A stretch of 64,000 bases of DNA from Hyphomonadaceae bacterium JAD_PAG50586_4 (GCA_023242925.1 CP096134.1:3429501-3493500), one strand, 5' to 3'; positions 8,780-18,637 are shown, counted from the stretch's first letter. Translations and numbers: made by a program. The notes: generated by a model not told the origin, from the sequence alone.

Positions 8780-9358
8780 ATGATGCGTGCGTCGTTTTTT
8801 GCGGGCGTACTCGCGCTCTTGGCCCCAAATGCGGCGCTGGCCACGACGCCGGCCGAGTGCTCGCGCGTTGAGGCGGACGCACGGCGTACGCTTTGTCACG
8901 AGTTGATCGTGCAGACTTCAACAGATGGCGCATGGGCGCTCTTTGGCTCCTCCGAAGGGCTCCAGAGCTGGATGGCGCCGCTTGCGATAATTGATTTGCG
9001 CATCGGCGGCGTGTGGGAAACCGCATATCGTGCCGGCGCGCGCGTTGGTGACGCCGACAATGTGCGCAATCGCATTCTGAGCTACGCGCCGGGCCGCATG
9101 CTGAGCATCGCCGTCGATCACGCGCCGGAGGGCTTCGTCGAACGCGAGCGCGTGCGCACCCTTTGGACAGTGATCGAGTTCGAACCTGTAAGCGACGTCC
9201 AGACGCGCGTGCGTGTCTCCATGTTCGGCTTCGCGGATGATCCCGGCTATGACCAGCTCTATAACTTCTTCCAGGCGGGCAACGCGCTGACGCTGCGCAT
9301 GCTGGAGCAGCGCATTACAAACGGACCGACAGATTGGTCGGCGCTTACGCACCCATGA
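8780..9358 (+). CDS. Secreted SRPBCC/START-like protein
   Basis: About 192 residues with an N-terminal signal peptide (FFAGVLALLAPNAALA). The rest has the SRPBCC (AHSA1-like) layout: a ligand-cavity start (LFGSSEGLQSWMAP), strands around DLRIGGVWETAY and LWTVIEFEPV, and a long C-terminal helix. Such proteins bind hydrophobic ligands; an exported one is less usual. The start is the ATG at 8780 (or 8783) after GGAGGG. The stop overlaps the tetR start (ATGA), so the two proteins are made from one message. Confidence 0.75.
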   Translation: MMRASFFAGVLALLAPNAALATTPAECSRVEADARRTLCHELIVQTSTDGAWALFGSSEGLQSWMAPLAIIDLRIGGVWETAYRAGARVGDADNVRNRILSYAPGRMLSIAVDHAPEGFVERERVRTLWTVIEFEPVSDVQTRVRVSMFGFADDPGYDQLYNFFQAGNALTLRMLEQRITNGPTDWSALTHP

Positions 9359-9948
9359 ACGCGCGCGAGAAGATCATTCATGCGGCGATGGAACTATTCT
9401 GGCTCAAGGGCTACAATTCCACGTCGATCGCGGATTTGCTGAGCCGTACGCAGCTCAATTCCGGCAGCCTCTATCACGCCTTCCCGTCGAAACAGGACGT
9501 TCTCATTGGCGTGCTTGAGACCTATCGCGATGGCATCGAAGCGATGCTGCTTGAGCCCGCCTGGTCGAAGATCGATGATCCGATCGAAAAGATTTTTGCG
9601 CTGCTCGCGGCCTATCGCACGATGATTGTCGAGAGTGAATGCGCCTACGGCTGCCCGATCGGTTCGCTTGCGCTCGAATTGCACGAGCCTGACCCGCCTG
9701 TCCGCGCCTTGCTGGCGCAGAATTTCGACAAATGGACCGGCGCGATTGAGGCATGCCTCAGCGATGCACGCAAACGGTTGCCAAAATCGACGGATCGGCG
9801 CGCGCTCGCGCAATTCATCCTCACGACGATGGAGGGCGGCGTCATGCAAGCGCGCACGCATCGGGACGTCTCCTATTTCGATCGCGGAATCGCGCAATTG
9901 CGCACGCATTTCGATCTCTTGCAGAAGGCGGCGAAAGCCAAGGCTTAG
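9355..9948 (+). CDS. TetR/AcrR-family repressor
   Basis: A 197-residue regulator with the N-terminal HTH NAREKIIHAAMELFWLKGYN and LYHAFPSKQDVL, followed by an all-helical ligand domain (about 60-190) of the type seen in YxaF/LmrA-like repressors with a conserved Cys-Pro (YGCPIGSLALEL). Its ATG overlaps the SRPBCC stop codon. It most likely represses its own operon through the palindrome at 8747-8764. Confidence 0.88.
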   Translation: MNAREKIIHAAMELFWLKGYNSTSIADLLSRTQLNSGSLYHAFPSKQDVLIGVLETYRDGIEAMLLEPAWSKIDDPIEKIFALLAAYRTMIVESECAYGCPIGSLALELHEPDPPVRALLAQNFDKWTGAIEACLSDARKRLPKSTDRRALAQFILTTMEGGVMQARTHRDVSYFDRGIAQLRTHFDLLQKAAKAKA

Positions 9949-9963
9949 ACGGAGGGGCAAAAC

Positions 9964-10356
9964 ATGGATGTGAACTGGCTCGCGGTGATTGCGGCGGCGA
10001 TCAGCTCGTTCCTGCTTGGCGGGATCTGGTACGGCCCAGTTTTCGCCAAAGCGTGGATGAAAGCCGCTGGATTGGATGAAGCCGCGCTGAAAAGCCGAAA
10101 CCTGGGGCTCGTGTTCGGCGGGTCATTTGTGTTGGCGCTCATCGCTGCTGCCTCATTTGCCGTGTTCTTGGGACCGGAGGTCGATGCAACAACGGGCGCG
10201 CTTTACGGCGCGACGGCAGGCGTTTGCTGGGTCGCCGGCTCATTCGGGATCAATTATTTGTTCGAGCGGAAATCGCTGGCGCTCTTCCTGATCAATGGCG
10301 GCTATCACGCCATTCAGTTCACGTTGATCGGGCTTATCCTTGGCGCCTGGCGCTAA
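9964..10356 (+). CDS. DUF1761 membrane protein
   Basis: A 130-residue protein with four hydrophobic helices. The N-terminal NWLAVIAAAISSFLLGGIWY and GPVFAKAWMKAAG are the DUF1761 signature. Inner-membrane, function unknown. It follows tetR by 15 bases with GGAGGGG just upstream, so it probably belongs to the same operon. Confidence 0.8.
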   Translation: MDVNWLAVIAAAISSFLLGGIWYGPVFAKAWMKAAGLDEAALKSRNLGLVFGGSFVLALIAAASFAVFLGPEVDATTGALYGATAGVCWVAGSFGINYLFERKSLALFLINGGYHAIQFTLIGLILGAWR

Positions 10357-10420
10357 CGCGCTGCTGGTCTTGCCGCCATCATCACGATAGCGTCGCCCCT
10401 ACAAAGCTCGGGAGGGTCGG

Positions 10421-10786
10421 ATGGGTTGGCGTGTGCTGTTCGCCTTAGCGGCGCTTTATAATCTGGCTGTCGGCGGGACGATGCTGGCGACGCCTGGCGC
10501 GCTGGCTGAGCAATTGAACGTCGAAGGCGCGGGCGCGCCGTTTGCGCTGATGATGTCCGGCCTGCTGATCGCGATGTTTGGCGTGGGCTATGCGCTGGTG
10601 GCGCGCGATCCAGCGGGCAATCGCGGCATCGTCTGGATTGGCATGATCGGCAAAATTGGCGCTGCGGCGTTAGGGACGATCCAATACCAGGCCGGCGTCG
10701 TGCCGTTCACCACCTTCGCGCTCGGCATGGGCGATCTGGTGTTCGTGGCGCTGTTTGCGCTCTTCCTCTGGCGCGGGCCACGCTGA
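10421..10786 (+). CDS. Small four-helix membrane protein
   Basis: A 121-residue protein with four predicted transmembrane helices (about 4-25, 45-65, 75-95, 98-118). It has no catalytic motif I recognise. It has a good RBS (CGGGAGGG) and the same direction as the DUF1761 gene 64 bases upstream. Function unknown. Confidence 0.7.
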   Translation: MGWRVLFALAALYNLAVGGTMLATPGALAEQLNVEGAGAPFALMMSGLLIAMFGVGYALVARDPAGNRGIVWIGMIGKIGAAALGTIQYQAGVVPFTTFALGMGDLVFVALFALFLWRGPR

Positions 10787-10789
10787 GAT

Positions 10790-11257
10790 TTAGCGCGCTT
10801 CAACGCGCGTGCGGCTGAGCGTGAAGCCGTTGCCGATGGCGTTTGCGCAAGCGACGCCTGCTTCGGTGATATCGCACGTGAATGGCCCCTCGGCCCAGCG
10901 CGACCCGTAGGCGATGGTTTCGCCGCTGCAGCAGCCCTGCTCGCCGCTGTCTTCGATGACGCGCGCCGCACTCTGCTCGGACAGGATGATGCGCACATAG
11001 GTCGGCTCGACGCGGTCGCAGATGAGTTCGGCGCGGCCGTCCGGCGTTTCGTAGATTTCTGTGCCGCCGGCGGGTGTGAAGACGCAGCCGATATTGCCGG
11101 ACGGCGCCATGAAGCTGCGCGACTGGTCAGGCGCGGGCGACGCGGCGGCGGGCGTCACGGCCGCGACTTCCGCTTGCGGCGTGGGCGCAGGCTCCGCGGC
11201 CGGCGGCGAGCACGCCATGCAAACAAAAGTGAGCGCGATCAGGATGGCGTTTCTCAT
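10790..11257 (-). CDS. DUF6636-like lipoprotein
   Basis: 155 residues. A lipoprotein signal with lipobox VCMAC, a Pro/Ala-rich linker (about 20-55), then SFMAPSGNIGCVF and paired cysteines, resembling DUF6636. A disulfide-rich periplasmic domain is likely. I take the ATG at 11257 because the longer frame (from 11350) runs into the neighbour and lacks a signal. Function unknown. Confidence 0.7.
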   Translation of the reverse strand: MRNAILIALTFVCMACSPPAAEPAPTPQAEVAAVTPAAASPAPDQSRSFMAPSGNIGCVFTPAGGTEIYETPDGRAELICDRVEPTYVRIILSEQSAARVIEDSGEQGCCSGETIAYGSRWAEGPFTCDITEAGVACANAIGNGFTLSRTRVEAR

Positions 11258-11289
11258 GGCGCGACTATGCGGGCGCGGCGCACAAGGCG

Positions 11290-11691
11290 CTAGTCCCGAT
11301 CGTACCGCCCTTTCGGAAACGTCGGCAGGCCGTCGCCAAACTCCACCCAAGCGAGATCATCACTGAGCCATGAATGATGCGTGGGCGGGAAAGCATTCGG
11401 ATCGTCGAGCGTTGCGGTGGCGACGTCGAGGAATGAATCGTCATCGTCTCGTGCGTACGTGAGTTGCGCGCCGCATGCGCCGCAGAATTGGCGTGAGATT
11501 CCGGGTGACGAAGCGTAGTGCGTCGGCTTGCCTTTGGTGATGGCGAAAGCGTCGGGGTCGATGCTGATCCATGCGACGATCGGCGCGCCGCTAATGCGCC
11601 GGCACGTCGCACAATGGCAGATCATGCTGCCGGTGGGCGCGGCGGAGAGCGCATAACGGATCGCGCCGCAATGGCAGCCGCCTTCAAACAT
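11290..11691 (-). CDS. GFA (Mss4-fold) zinc protein
   Basis: A 133-residue protein of the glutathione-dependent formaldehyde-activating enzyme (GFA/CENP-V) fold. The zinc ligands are visible as CHCGAI (about 6-8), CHCATCRR and CGACGAQL. Members rarely have proven Gfa activity, so the reaction is left open. The start ATG overlaps the last 8 bases of the mini-ORF at 11684-11812, which itself overlaps polA, indicating coupled translation. Confidence 0.85.
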   Translation of the reverse strand: MFEGGCHCGAIRYALSAAPTGSMICHCATCRRISGAPIVAWISIDPDAFAITKGKPTHYASSPGISRQFCGACGAQLTYARDDDDSFLDVATATLDDPNAFPPTHHSWLSDDLAWVEFGDGLPTFPKGRYDRD

Positions 11692-11812
11692 CTCGAACCT
11701 TCCAGAATGTCGCTTGACCCACCCAATCTTCAAACTCGATCTCAGCATCCCCCCATCCTTCCAAGGCAGGGATTAGTGCGATCATTTCCGGAGTGATGCG
11801 CTTCTCGACCAT
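11684..11812 (-). CDS. 42-residue mini-ORF coupled to polA and the GFA gene
   Basis: The ATG at 11812 shares its A with the polA stop codon (TGATG), and the frame ends with a TGA that overlaps the GFA start by 8 bases. The product starts MVEKRITPEMIALIPALEG and is acidic and Trp-rich (GWGDAEIEFEDW). Perfect overlaps at both ends suggest a real translated gene, or a remnant that still couples translation. I recognise no family. Confidence 0.5.
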   Translation of the reverse strand: MVEKRITPEMIALIPALEGWGDAEIEFEDWVGQATFWKVRDV

Positions 11813-14691
11813 CAATGCGCCGCGCCCCAAGTCGCGCCGGCCTTCGCTTCCACCGTCAGCGGCACGCTGAGCACCGCCGCCGGCTCCGGCGCAGCTTCCA
11901 TTACGGTTTTCGCGAGTTTGCAGAGCGCTTCGGCTTCTTCCTTCGGTGCTTCGAAGACGAGTTCGTCGTGGACTTGCAGCAGCATGCGCGCTTTGAGGCC
12001 GCTGCGGGCGAGCGCGTCGGGCAGACGCACCATCGCGCGGCGGATGATGTCGGCGGCCGCACCCTGGAGCGGCGCGTTAATCGATTGGCGTTCGCCGAAG
12101 GCGCGCTCTTGGGCGTTTTTCGACTGTACGCCTTTGACCCAAATCTTGCGGCCGAAAATGGTTTTCACGTAACCATTGGCGCGGGCGAAGGTTTTAGTCG
12201 TTTCCATGTACTCGCGAATGCCGGGGAAGCGTTCGAAATAGCGCTTGATGTAAGCGCCCGCCTCTTCGCGGCCGATGCCGAGATTGCGTGCGAGGCCAAA
12301 CGCGGAAATGCCGTAGATGATGCCGAAATTGATCGCCTTGGCGTTGCTGCGGATATCCTTCGGCATGCCTTCGACCGGCACGCCGAACATTTCCGACGCC
12401 GTGCGCGCGTGAATGTCGACGCCGTCAGCGAAGGCTTGTTTCAGCTGCGGGATGTCGGCGACGTGGGCGAGCAGCCTGAGTTCGATCTGCGAATAATCGG
12501 CGCTGACCAGCAGATTGCCCTTCTCGGCGATGAAGGCTTCGCGGATGCGGCGACCTTCTTCGGTGCGGATCGGGATGTTTTGCAGGTTCGGATCGTTGGA
12601 CGAGAGCCGCCCGGTCGTTGTGGAGGCCAGCGCGTAGCTGGTGTGCACGCGGCCGGTCTCGCGGTTGATGGCTTGGCCGAGCGCTTCGGTATAAGTGCTG
12701 CGCAGCTTTGAGAGCTGGCGCCATTCGAGCACTTTGGCAGGGAGCTCGTGTTGCTCAGCGAGGTCTTCGAGGACGCTCGCATCCGTGGACCAGGCGCCGG
12801 TTTTGGTTTTCGAGCCGCCCTGCAGCTTTAGCTCATCAAACAAGATTTCGCCCAGTTGCTTGGGCGAACCCAGATTGAATTCCTTGCCGGCGAAGCCGTA
12901 GGCCTCCTGCTCGTATTGCAACATGCGTTGGGCGAAATCGCCGGAGAGGCGCGAGAGCATGTGCGGATCGATCTTGATGCCCTCGCGCTCCATCGCCGCC
13001 AACACCGGCGGCAACGGGCGTTCGAGCGTTTCGTACACGGTGACGAGGCGTTCGCTGGCGAGTTTTGGCTTCAACTTGCGCCAAAGGCGGAGGCTCGCGT
13101 CCGCGTGTTCGGCCGAATAGAGCGCGGCCTTCTCAACGGGTGCTGCTTCAAAGCCGATTTGCGCTTTGCCTTTGCCGATCACGTCCGTGAGCGAGGCGAC
13201 TTGGTGGCCGAGGTGCTTTTCGATCAGCGAAGCCTTGTCGTGATCGTCCATGCCGCCAAACAACGCATAAGAGATCAGCATCGGATCGTCGTAAGGCGCG
13301 AGCGAGACGCCATGCTTGGCGAAGAGCGCGATGTCCCACTTGATGTTGAGACCGATCTTTTGGACGCAAGCGTCTTCCAGGAGCGGCTTCAGCGCGGAGA
13401 GTGCTGAGGGCAACGGAATCTGCGGGCCGCTATCGCCATCGGCAGCGCCAGGATCGGGTTGTTCACTAGCAAATAACTCGCCGGCGCGCGGATCGGCGCC
13501 GCGATGGGCGAGCGGGATGTAAATCGCATCGTTGGCGGCGAGCGAGAGTGACACGCCGACGAGATGCGCGCGGGCAGCGTCGAAGGAATCCGCTTCGGTG
13601 TCGAGGCCGATCGCACGGGCGCTGCGGGCGCGGGCGATGTAGTCTTCGAGCGTGGCGAGATCGCGGACGATTTTGTATGCGTCGCGTTTGAACTCGGTTT
13701 CGACCTGTTCGACCACCGGGCCGGTTCCGGCCGTGGTGACAGCGCTTTGCGGCGCGCTGGCGCCGGCCGCGTATTGCGCAACGATCAGGACGCCCTTCTC
13801 TTTCGCGTAGTGCTCGCGCACGCGCCGCGCCAGCGTGCGGAATTCCATCGTATCAAGGAAGGTGAGCAGCATCGAAGGATCGGGCTCGCGGACGGCGAAC
13901 TCTTCCCACTTCTCTTCGACGGGCACGTCATCCTTCAACGTGACCAGTTCGCGCGAGAGCCGGATTTGGTCGGCGAAATTGATCAGGGTCTCGCGGCGTT
14001 TTTGCTGCTTCACTTCGCCGGCGCGTTCGAGAATGGCGTCGAGCGAGCCGAACGTGGCGATCAGTTCGGCGGCGGTCTTGGGGCCGATGCCGGGCGCGCC
14101 AGGGACGTTGTCCGTGCTGTCGCCGATCAAAGCTTGCGCGTCGATCACCTTGTCGGGCGTGACGCCGAACTTTTCCATCACCGCCTCGGGGCCGAGCGCG
14201 CGGTTCTTCATCGGATCGTAGAGCTGGATCACGCCATCGACGATCAGCTGCATCAGGTCTTTGTCGCTGGAGACGATCTTGACGTTCGCGCCCGTCGCCG
14301 CCGCTTGGCGCGCATAGGTGGCGATCAGATCGTCGGCTTCGAAGCCGCCCATCTCAATGCACGGCAGATTGAACGCGCGCGTGGCGTCGCGGATCAGCGG
14401 AAATTGCGGCACGAGGTCTTCGGGCGCCGGCGGGCGATGCGCTTTGTACTCGGGATAGAGCTTATTGCGGAAGGTGATCTCGCTCTTGTCGAAAATGACG
14501 GCGAGGTGCGTGGGCGCCTCGCTCCCCTTCATCTCCTCCAGGAACTTCCACAGCATGTTGCAAAAGCCGGCGACGGCGCCGACAGAGAGCCCGTCGCTCG
14601 CCCGCGTCAGCGGCGGCAGCGCATGGTAGGCGCGGAAAATGTAGCCGGAGCCGTCAATCAGGAAGAGCCGGGGCGAAGCAGTTTTAGCCAT
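11812..14691 (-). CDS. polA: DNA polymerase I
   Basis: 959 residues with all three domains: the 5'-3' flap nuclease (about 1-290; GGFEADDLIATYA), the 3'-5' proofreading exonuclease (about 340-545; DTEADS carries the metal-binding Asp/Glu) and the polymerase (about 570-959; motif A ADYSQIELRLLAH, motif B RSNAKAINFGIIYG, motif C LQVHDELVFEA). The enzyme fills gaps and removes RNA primers during replication and repair. All catalytic residues I can check are present. It heads a minus-strand unit with a mini-ORF and the GFA gene. Confidence 0.97.
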   Translation of the reverse strand: MAKTASPRLFLIDGSGYIFRAYHALPPLTRASDGLSVGAVAGFCNMLWKFLEEMKGSEAPTHLAVIFDKSEITFRNKLYPEYKAHRPPAPEDLVPQFPLIRDATRAFNLPCIEMGGFEADDLIATYARQAAATGANVKIVSSDKDLMQLIVDGVIQLYDPMKNRALGPEAVMEKFGVTPDKVIDAQALIGDSTDNVPGAPGIGPKTAAELIATFGSLDAILERAGEVKQQKRRETLINFADQIRLSRELVTLKDDVPVEEKWEEFAVREPDPSMLLTFLDTMEFRTLARRVREHYAKEKGVLIVAQYAAGASAPQSAVTTAGTGPVVEQVETEFKRDAYKIVRDLATLEDYIARARSARAIGLDTEADSFDAARAHLVGVSLSLAANDAIYIPLAHRGADPRAGELFASEQPDPGAADGDSGPQIPLPSALSALKPLLEDACVQKIGLNIKWDIALFAKHGVSLAPYDDPMLISYALFGGMDDHDKASLIEKHLGHQVASLTDVIGKGKAQIGFEAAPVEKAALYSAEHADASLRLWRKLKPKLASERLVTVYETLERPLPPVLAAMEREGIKIDPHMLSRLSGDFAQRMLQYEQEAYGFAGKEFNLGSPKQLGEILFDELKLQGGSKTKTGAWSTDASVLEDLAEQHELPAKVLEWRQLSKLRSTYTEALGQAINRETGRVHTSYALASTTTGRLSSNDPNLQNIPIRTEEGRRIREAFIAEKGNLLVSADYSQIELRLLAHVADIPQLKQAFADGVDIHARTASEMFGVPVEGMPKDIRSNAKAINFGIIYGISAFGLARNLGIGREEAGAYIKRYFERFPGIREYMETTKTFARANGYVKTIFGRKIWVKGVQSKNAQERAFGERQSINAPLQGAAADIIRRAMVRLPDALARSGLKARMLLQVHDELVFEAPKEEAEALCKLAKTVMEAAPEPAAVLSVPLTVEAKAGATWGAAH

Positions 14692-14750
14692 GCCCCTATC
14701 TAGGCATTTCCCGTGTTTGAGCCACCCCTGAATCGGCGAGCGGCAGGTCT

Positions 14751-15653
14751 CTAGTGCGGCAGCGGCGGGGCGCGTTTCTTGGCGAGCATGGCTTCGCGAA
14801 TGGTGATGAAGATCGTCGAGCCGATGACGATGGCGGCGCCGATGACGGTCCAGATGTCGAGCAATTCGTGGAAGATGAGCAAGCCCGCTAGAGCCGCCAT
14901 CGGCAGGCGGGTGTAGTCCATGAGCGCCATCAACGAGGCGTCGCCCGCCGTGAGCCCGCGGGTGAAGGCGGTTTGCGCCAACACGCCGGCGACGGCGAGC
15001 AGCATGAAGATGGCAGCGTCAGCCCAACCGGGCATCGTCCAGCCGAAGAGCGCCAGCGGCAGACCGAGCAAGGTGGTGGCCGCATTCATCCACAGCACGA
15101 GCGAAAGCGTGGTGTGGTCGCGCGAGAGATCTTTGATGGTGACGACCGAATACGCCATCAGCATCGCGGACGCGAGTGCTGCGAACGCCGCCAGGTTGAA
15201 TTGCATCTCCGTCGGCCGCGTCATCACCAACACGCCGATGAAGCCAACGACCAAAGCACCCTGGCGCCACGGGCCGACTTTCTCGCCCAACAGCAACATT
15301 GCAAGCAGCACAACGAACAACGCGCGCGCGAACGAAAGTGATTGCGCCGTGGCAAGCGGTAGATTGGCGAAGGCGTAGAAGGCGAGCAACACGCCGACGG
15401 CCGAGCCGACGCAGCGGCGCGCCATCACCCAGGGCCTTGGCGTCGCCCACGCGCTGGGGCCGGAGCGCAACACAGCAGGCGCCAGCAAAACGACGCCAGC
15501 GGCGCAGCGGAAGAACACCATCTGCGATTCAGCGAAGCCCTGCTGCGCCAGATGCTTGATGCACGCGGTCATGATGGTGAAGCAGGCCGCGGACGCCAGC
15601 ATCCACAACGCGCCGCGCATGTTTCCAGAGAGTTTGGCGCGCGCGTCTGTCAT
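14751..15653 (-). CDS. EamA/DMT-family transporter
   Basis: A 300-residue protein with ten hydrophobic helices in two EamA repeats (about 15-140 and 150-290), of the drug/metabolite transporter superfamily (RhaT/RarD type). An inner-membrane exporter; substrate unknown. The start is ATG 15653 (MTDARAKLSG); the open frame further upstream overlaps the neighbouring gene and has no family similarity. Confidence 0.85.
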   Translation of the reverse strand: MTDARAKLSGNMRGALWMLASAACFTIMTACIKHLAQQGFAESQMVFFRCAAGVVLLAPAVLRSGPSAWATPRPWVMARRCVGSAVGVLLAFYAFANLPLATAQSLSFARALFVVLLAMLLLGEKVGPWRQGALVVGFIGVLVMTRPTEMQFNLAAFAALASAMLMAYSVVTIKDLSRDHTTLSLVLWMNAATTLLGLPLALFGWTMPGWADAAIFMLLAVAGVLAQTAFTRGLTAGDASLMALMDYTRLPMAALAGLLIFHELLDIWTVIGAAIVIGSTIFITIREAMLAKKRAPPLPH

Positions 15654-15700
15654 GAGCGCGGCTTTGGTGCGCGCGGCCGCCCCGCGCGTCAAGGCCAGGC

Positions 15701-16500
15701 TTAGGCGCCGAACAGCTTGTTGTAATTGAGCTGTTCGCCGCGCCGGGGCCAAAGCGTCGCCGACGAACCTGACGCTAGGAAATCGACCGTTGCGGCGCGC
15801 ATGCCTTCCATCGCAGCGGCGAAAATCGAGGTGCCAGCGCTCAAGCGCTTTGCGCCGAGCGCTTTGAGTTTGGCGGCGTCCGGCAAGCCAGGCCACGCGA
15901 TGACGTTGAGCGGCATGCCGCAGCGTTCGGCGATGGTCGCGATCTCGCTCTCAATCACCACGCCCGGCGCGAACAAGCCGCTGGCGCCCGCGTTTTGGTG
16001 GCGCCGGCGCGGCGCAGGGTTTCTTCAACCGCCTGCTCGGCCGGCACGAGCTTTTGCAAATACACATCAGTGCGCGCATTGATGAAGAGATCGATACCCG
16101 CATGCACAGCGGCTTCGCGCACCGCTTCAATCTTGCGCAGGTGCAGATCGTGCGCGGCCTTGCCGTCTTCGAGATTGATGCCGACAGCGCCCGCATTGAT
16201 CAGCGCCGTGACGTTTTCCGCGACGCGCTTGGGATCATCGGTGTAGCCCCCTTCGGCGTCAGTACTGATCGGCACGCTCACACTCTTGGCGATGTCTTCG
16301 ATAACAGTGACGAGCTTGGCGATCGGGAAATGATTGCCGTCGGCAAAGCCGTGCGCCCAGGCGACGGCCGCGCTCGATGTGGCGATGGCCTTGGCGCCAT
16401 GCTCCTGGGTGAGCCGTGCGGATGCGGCGTCCCAAGCGTTCGGCAGCAATAGAAAGTCCTTGTGCAGGGCGTGGAATGCGGCGGCTTGGGCTTGGCTCAT
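15701..16500 (-). pseudogene. Isocitrate lyase/PEP mutase family protein, frameshifted
   Basis: The 5' part (from ATG 16500, RBS AGGAGAC) encodes residues 1 to about 175: LLLPNAWDAASARL, ISTDAEGGY and NARTDV are family motifs. The rest (FAPGVVIESEIATIAERC to the stop at 15701) is in the next frame. The break is at 15990-15997 near an AAAA run; adding one base gives RRAGA-K-AGASGLFAPG and a normal 266-residue protein. Members act on C-C or C-P bonds of oxaloacetate-like acids; many are oxaloacetate decarboxylase-like. Probably an assembly error rather than true decay. Confidence 0.8.
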
Positions 16501-16644
16501 TGGGGCGTCTCCTCTCCCGCTCAGATAGGGATGCGCGGCGCGCGCGCCCGCCAAATTCGGACACCTACTTTTTCTTCATGTTCCGGCGCCCGCGCACGTT
16601 GTCGGCCTTTCGGGGCCGGGCTAAGGCTGGAGCCGAGGTGGGGA

Positions 16645-18637
16645 ATGGATCAGCAGACAATTGGGTATCGAGAGATCACCCCGGGCGCGCGCGTAGCGCC
16701 CCGGCCGATTGGGTTGACCTTGCGCCCTACACGATCCCGCCAACCGCCAACCCGCACTTCATCGCCCAGGGCGTCTGCGTGCTCTTGGACGATTCCCAGA
16801 TCGATCTCGTGGGTGAGGACCGCAGCTGGTATTATCGCCGCGCCGAATTGGTGACCGCGCCCGCGGGCGCCGAGCGCGTGGCGCAATTCGGCGTCAATTT
16901 CGACCCGGCGTTCGAGCGCGTGGATGTGCATTCCATCGCCGTGATCCGCGGCGGCCAGCGCATCGAGCACACCGCCAACGCCGCCTTCGAAGTGCTGCGC
17001 CGCGAGCGCAATATGGAACGGTTGCAGTTCGACGGCCGGCTCACGGTGCATTTCACCATTCCTGACGTGCGTCAGGGCGACGTGGTGGAAACCTCCTACA
17101 CACTCTTCGGCCAACGCAAATCGCTGTTGGGCAAACATGGCGCATTCATCGGCCTGGAATGGGGCGTGGGCATCGTTGAAGTGCGGCTGCGTCAGAGGAC
17201 GCCGAAGGATCGCGTCGTGTTCGAACGCGCCTTCAACCATGCGCCCGCCGGTGAGCAGACCGAGGCCGATGGGATCATTGATCGCCGTTGGCGCATGCTG
17301 GAGCGGCGCGGCATACGCGGCGAAGCGCTGACGCCGCCTTGGACGATCCAGACAGCGGCGTTGCAGCTTTCGGAATGGCGCGATTGGGCCGATGTCGCCG
17401 CCGCCTTCACGCCGCTTTACGACCACGAAGGGCCGCTGCCCGACGAAGTCGAGCAAGAGATTGCGCGCATCGAGGCGACGGAACCAACGCCCGAGGGCCG
17501 CGCGGCCGCAGTGTTGCGTTTCGCGCAAAGCGCGGTGCGCTATCTGGCGATCTCGATGGGCGAAGGCGGGTACACGCCGCGTTCGCTCGCGGACGTATGC
17601 TCGGCGCGTTACGGCGATTGCAAGGACAAGTCGAAGTTGTTCACGCAAATGGCCGTGCGATTGGGCCTCGACGCCTGCCCCGCGCTCGTCAACACGTTCG
17701 ACGGTTACGCGCTGGATGAGCGCCTGCCCTCGGCGCAAATGTTCGACCATTGCGTCGTGCGCCTGGCGATCGGCAAAAAAGTGTACTGGCTGGACGCCAC
17801 GCGCCAGGTGCAAGCGAGCCCGCTCGATAAGGTCACGCAATGTTATTTCGGCTGGGCGCTGCCGATGCGCGCGGGCGTGACAGCACTTGAGCGCATGCCG
17901 GACCCGAACCTGCCGCATTTGGTGGAAGCCTACGAAAGCGTGCAGCTGCGCGCCTTCGACGAACCGGTGCGCTACGAGTGGAAGACCATTTATCGCGATG
18001 CGCGCGCCGAAGCGATCCGCGAACAATTCGCGCGCGAAGGCGCGGTCAGCGTATTCCAATCCTATGCCGAGGACGTGCAGCGTACGTGGCCGAAGGCGCA
18101 AGTGGTGAGCCAAGACATCCTGGAAGACGATGTCGCCAACAATTTCTTCACCGTGCGCGAAGTGTACGACATTCACGACGCGTGGACGCCCGCGGGACCT
18201 GCCGCGCACAATTTCGCGACGCGCGATCTGGCCATCGCTGGCTCACTTGCGCCGCTCGATCCGGGGATCGCAAGCACCCGATCTATCTGGGTCAACCCGG
18301 CAAACGCACGCGCCGCGTCGAAGTGCGGACCATGAAATCACACGAAGGCGGCTGGCTGCGTGAGCAGCGTGCGTCAACGCTTGCGCATTCGGACGAAATG
18401 AAGGTGAAGGACGGCGGCAAGCTCTTGGTGATCGAGCAAAGTCTCGACATCAAAGCGCTCACGCTGCCGGCGAAGGAAGCGGAGGCTTACCGCAAGGTCG
18501 TCGCCAATATGAGCAACAACGAATTGGTGGTGACTGAAACGGATCTGAAAGCGGGCAATAAGATTAGCGTCTGGACGCTGATCGGCTGGCTCATCGCCGG
18601 CGCCATTGTCCTTTTCGCGTTCGTCAGCCGTCAGTGA
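16645..18637 (+). CDS. DUF3857/transglutaminase-like membrane protein (two frameshifts)
   Basis: The long central frame carries DUF3857 (about residues 40-200) and a transglutaminase-like core with YGDCKDKSKL (the Cys region) and FDHCVVRL. The likely start, ATG 16645 with RBS GAGGTGGGG, is in another frame and rejoins if one base is restored at 16699-16711. At 18263-18266 (GGGG) the frame ends early in ASKCGP; restoring one G continues through RKHPIYLGQPGKRTRRVE to a C-terminal TM helix (IGWLIAGAIVLFAF) and the stop at 18637, about 664 aa in total. Function is uncertain, perhaps a periplasmic or envelope peptidase-like protein. Confidence 0.75.

Noticed and set aside
13564-14703. A 379-codon frame antisense to polA
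   Set aside because: It mirrors polA codon usage and matches no family; polA has all catalytic motifs.
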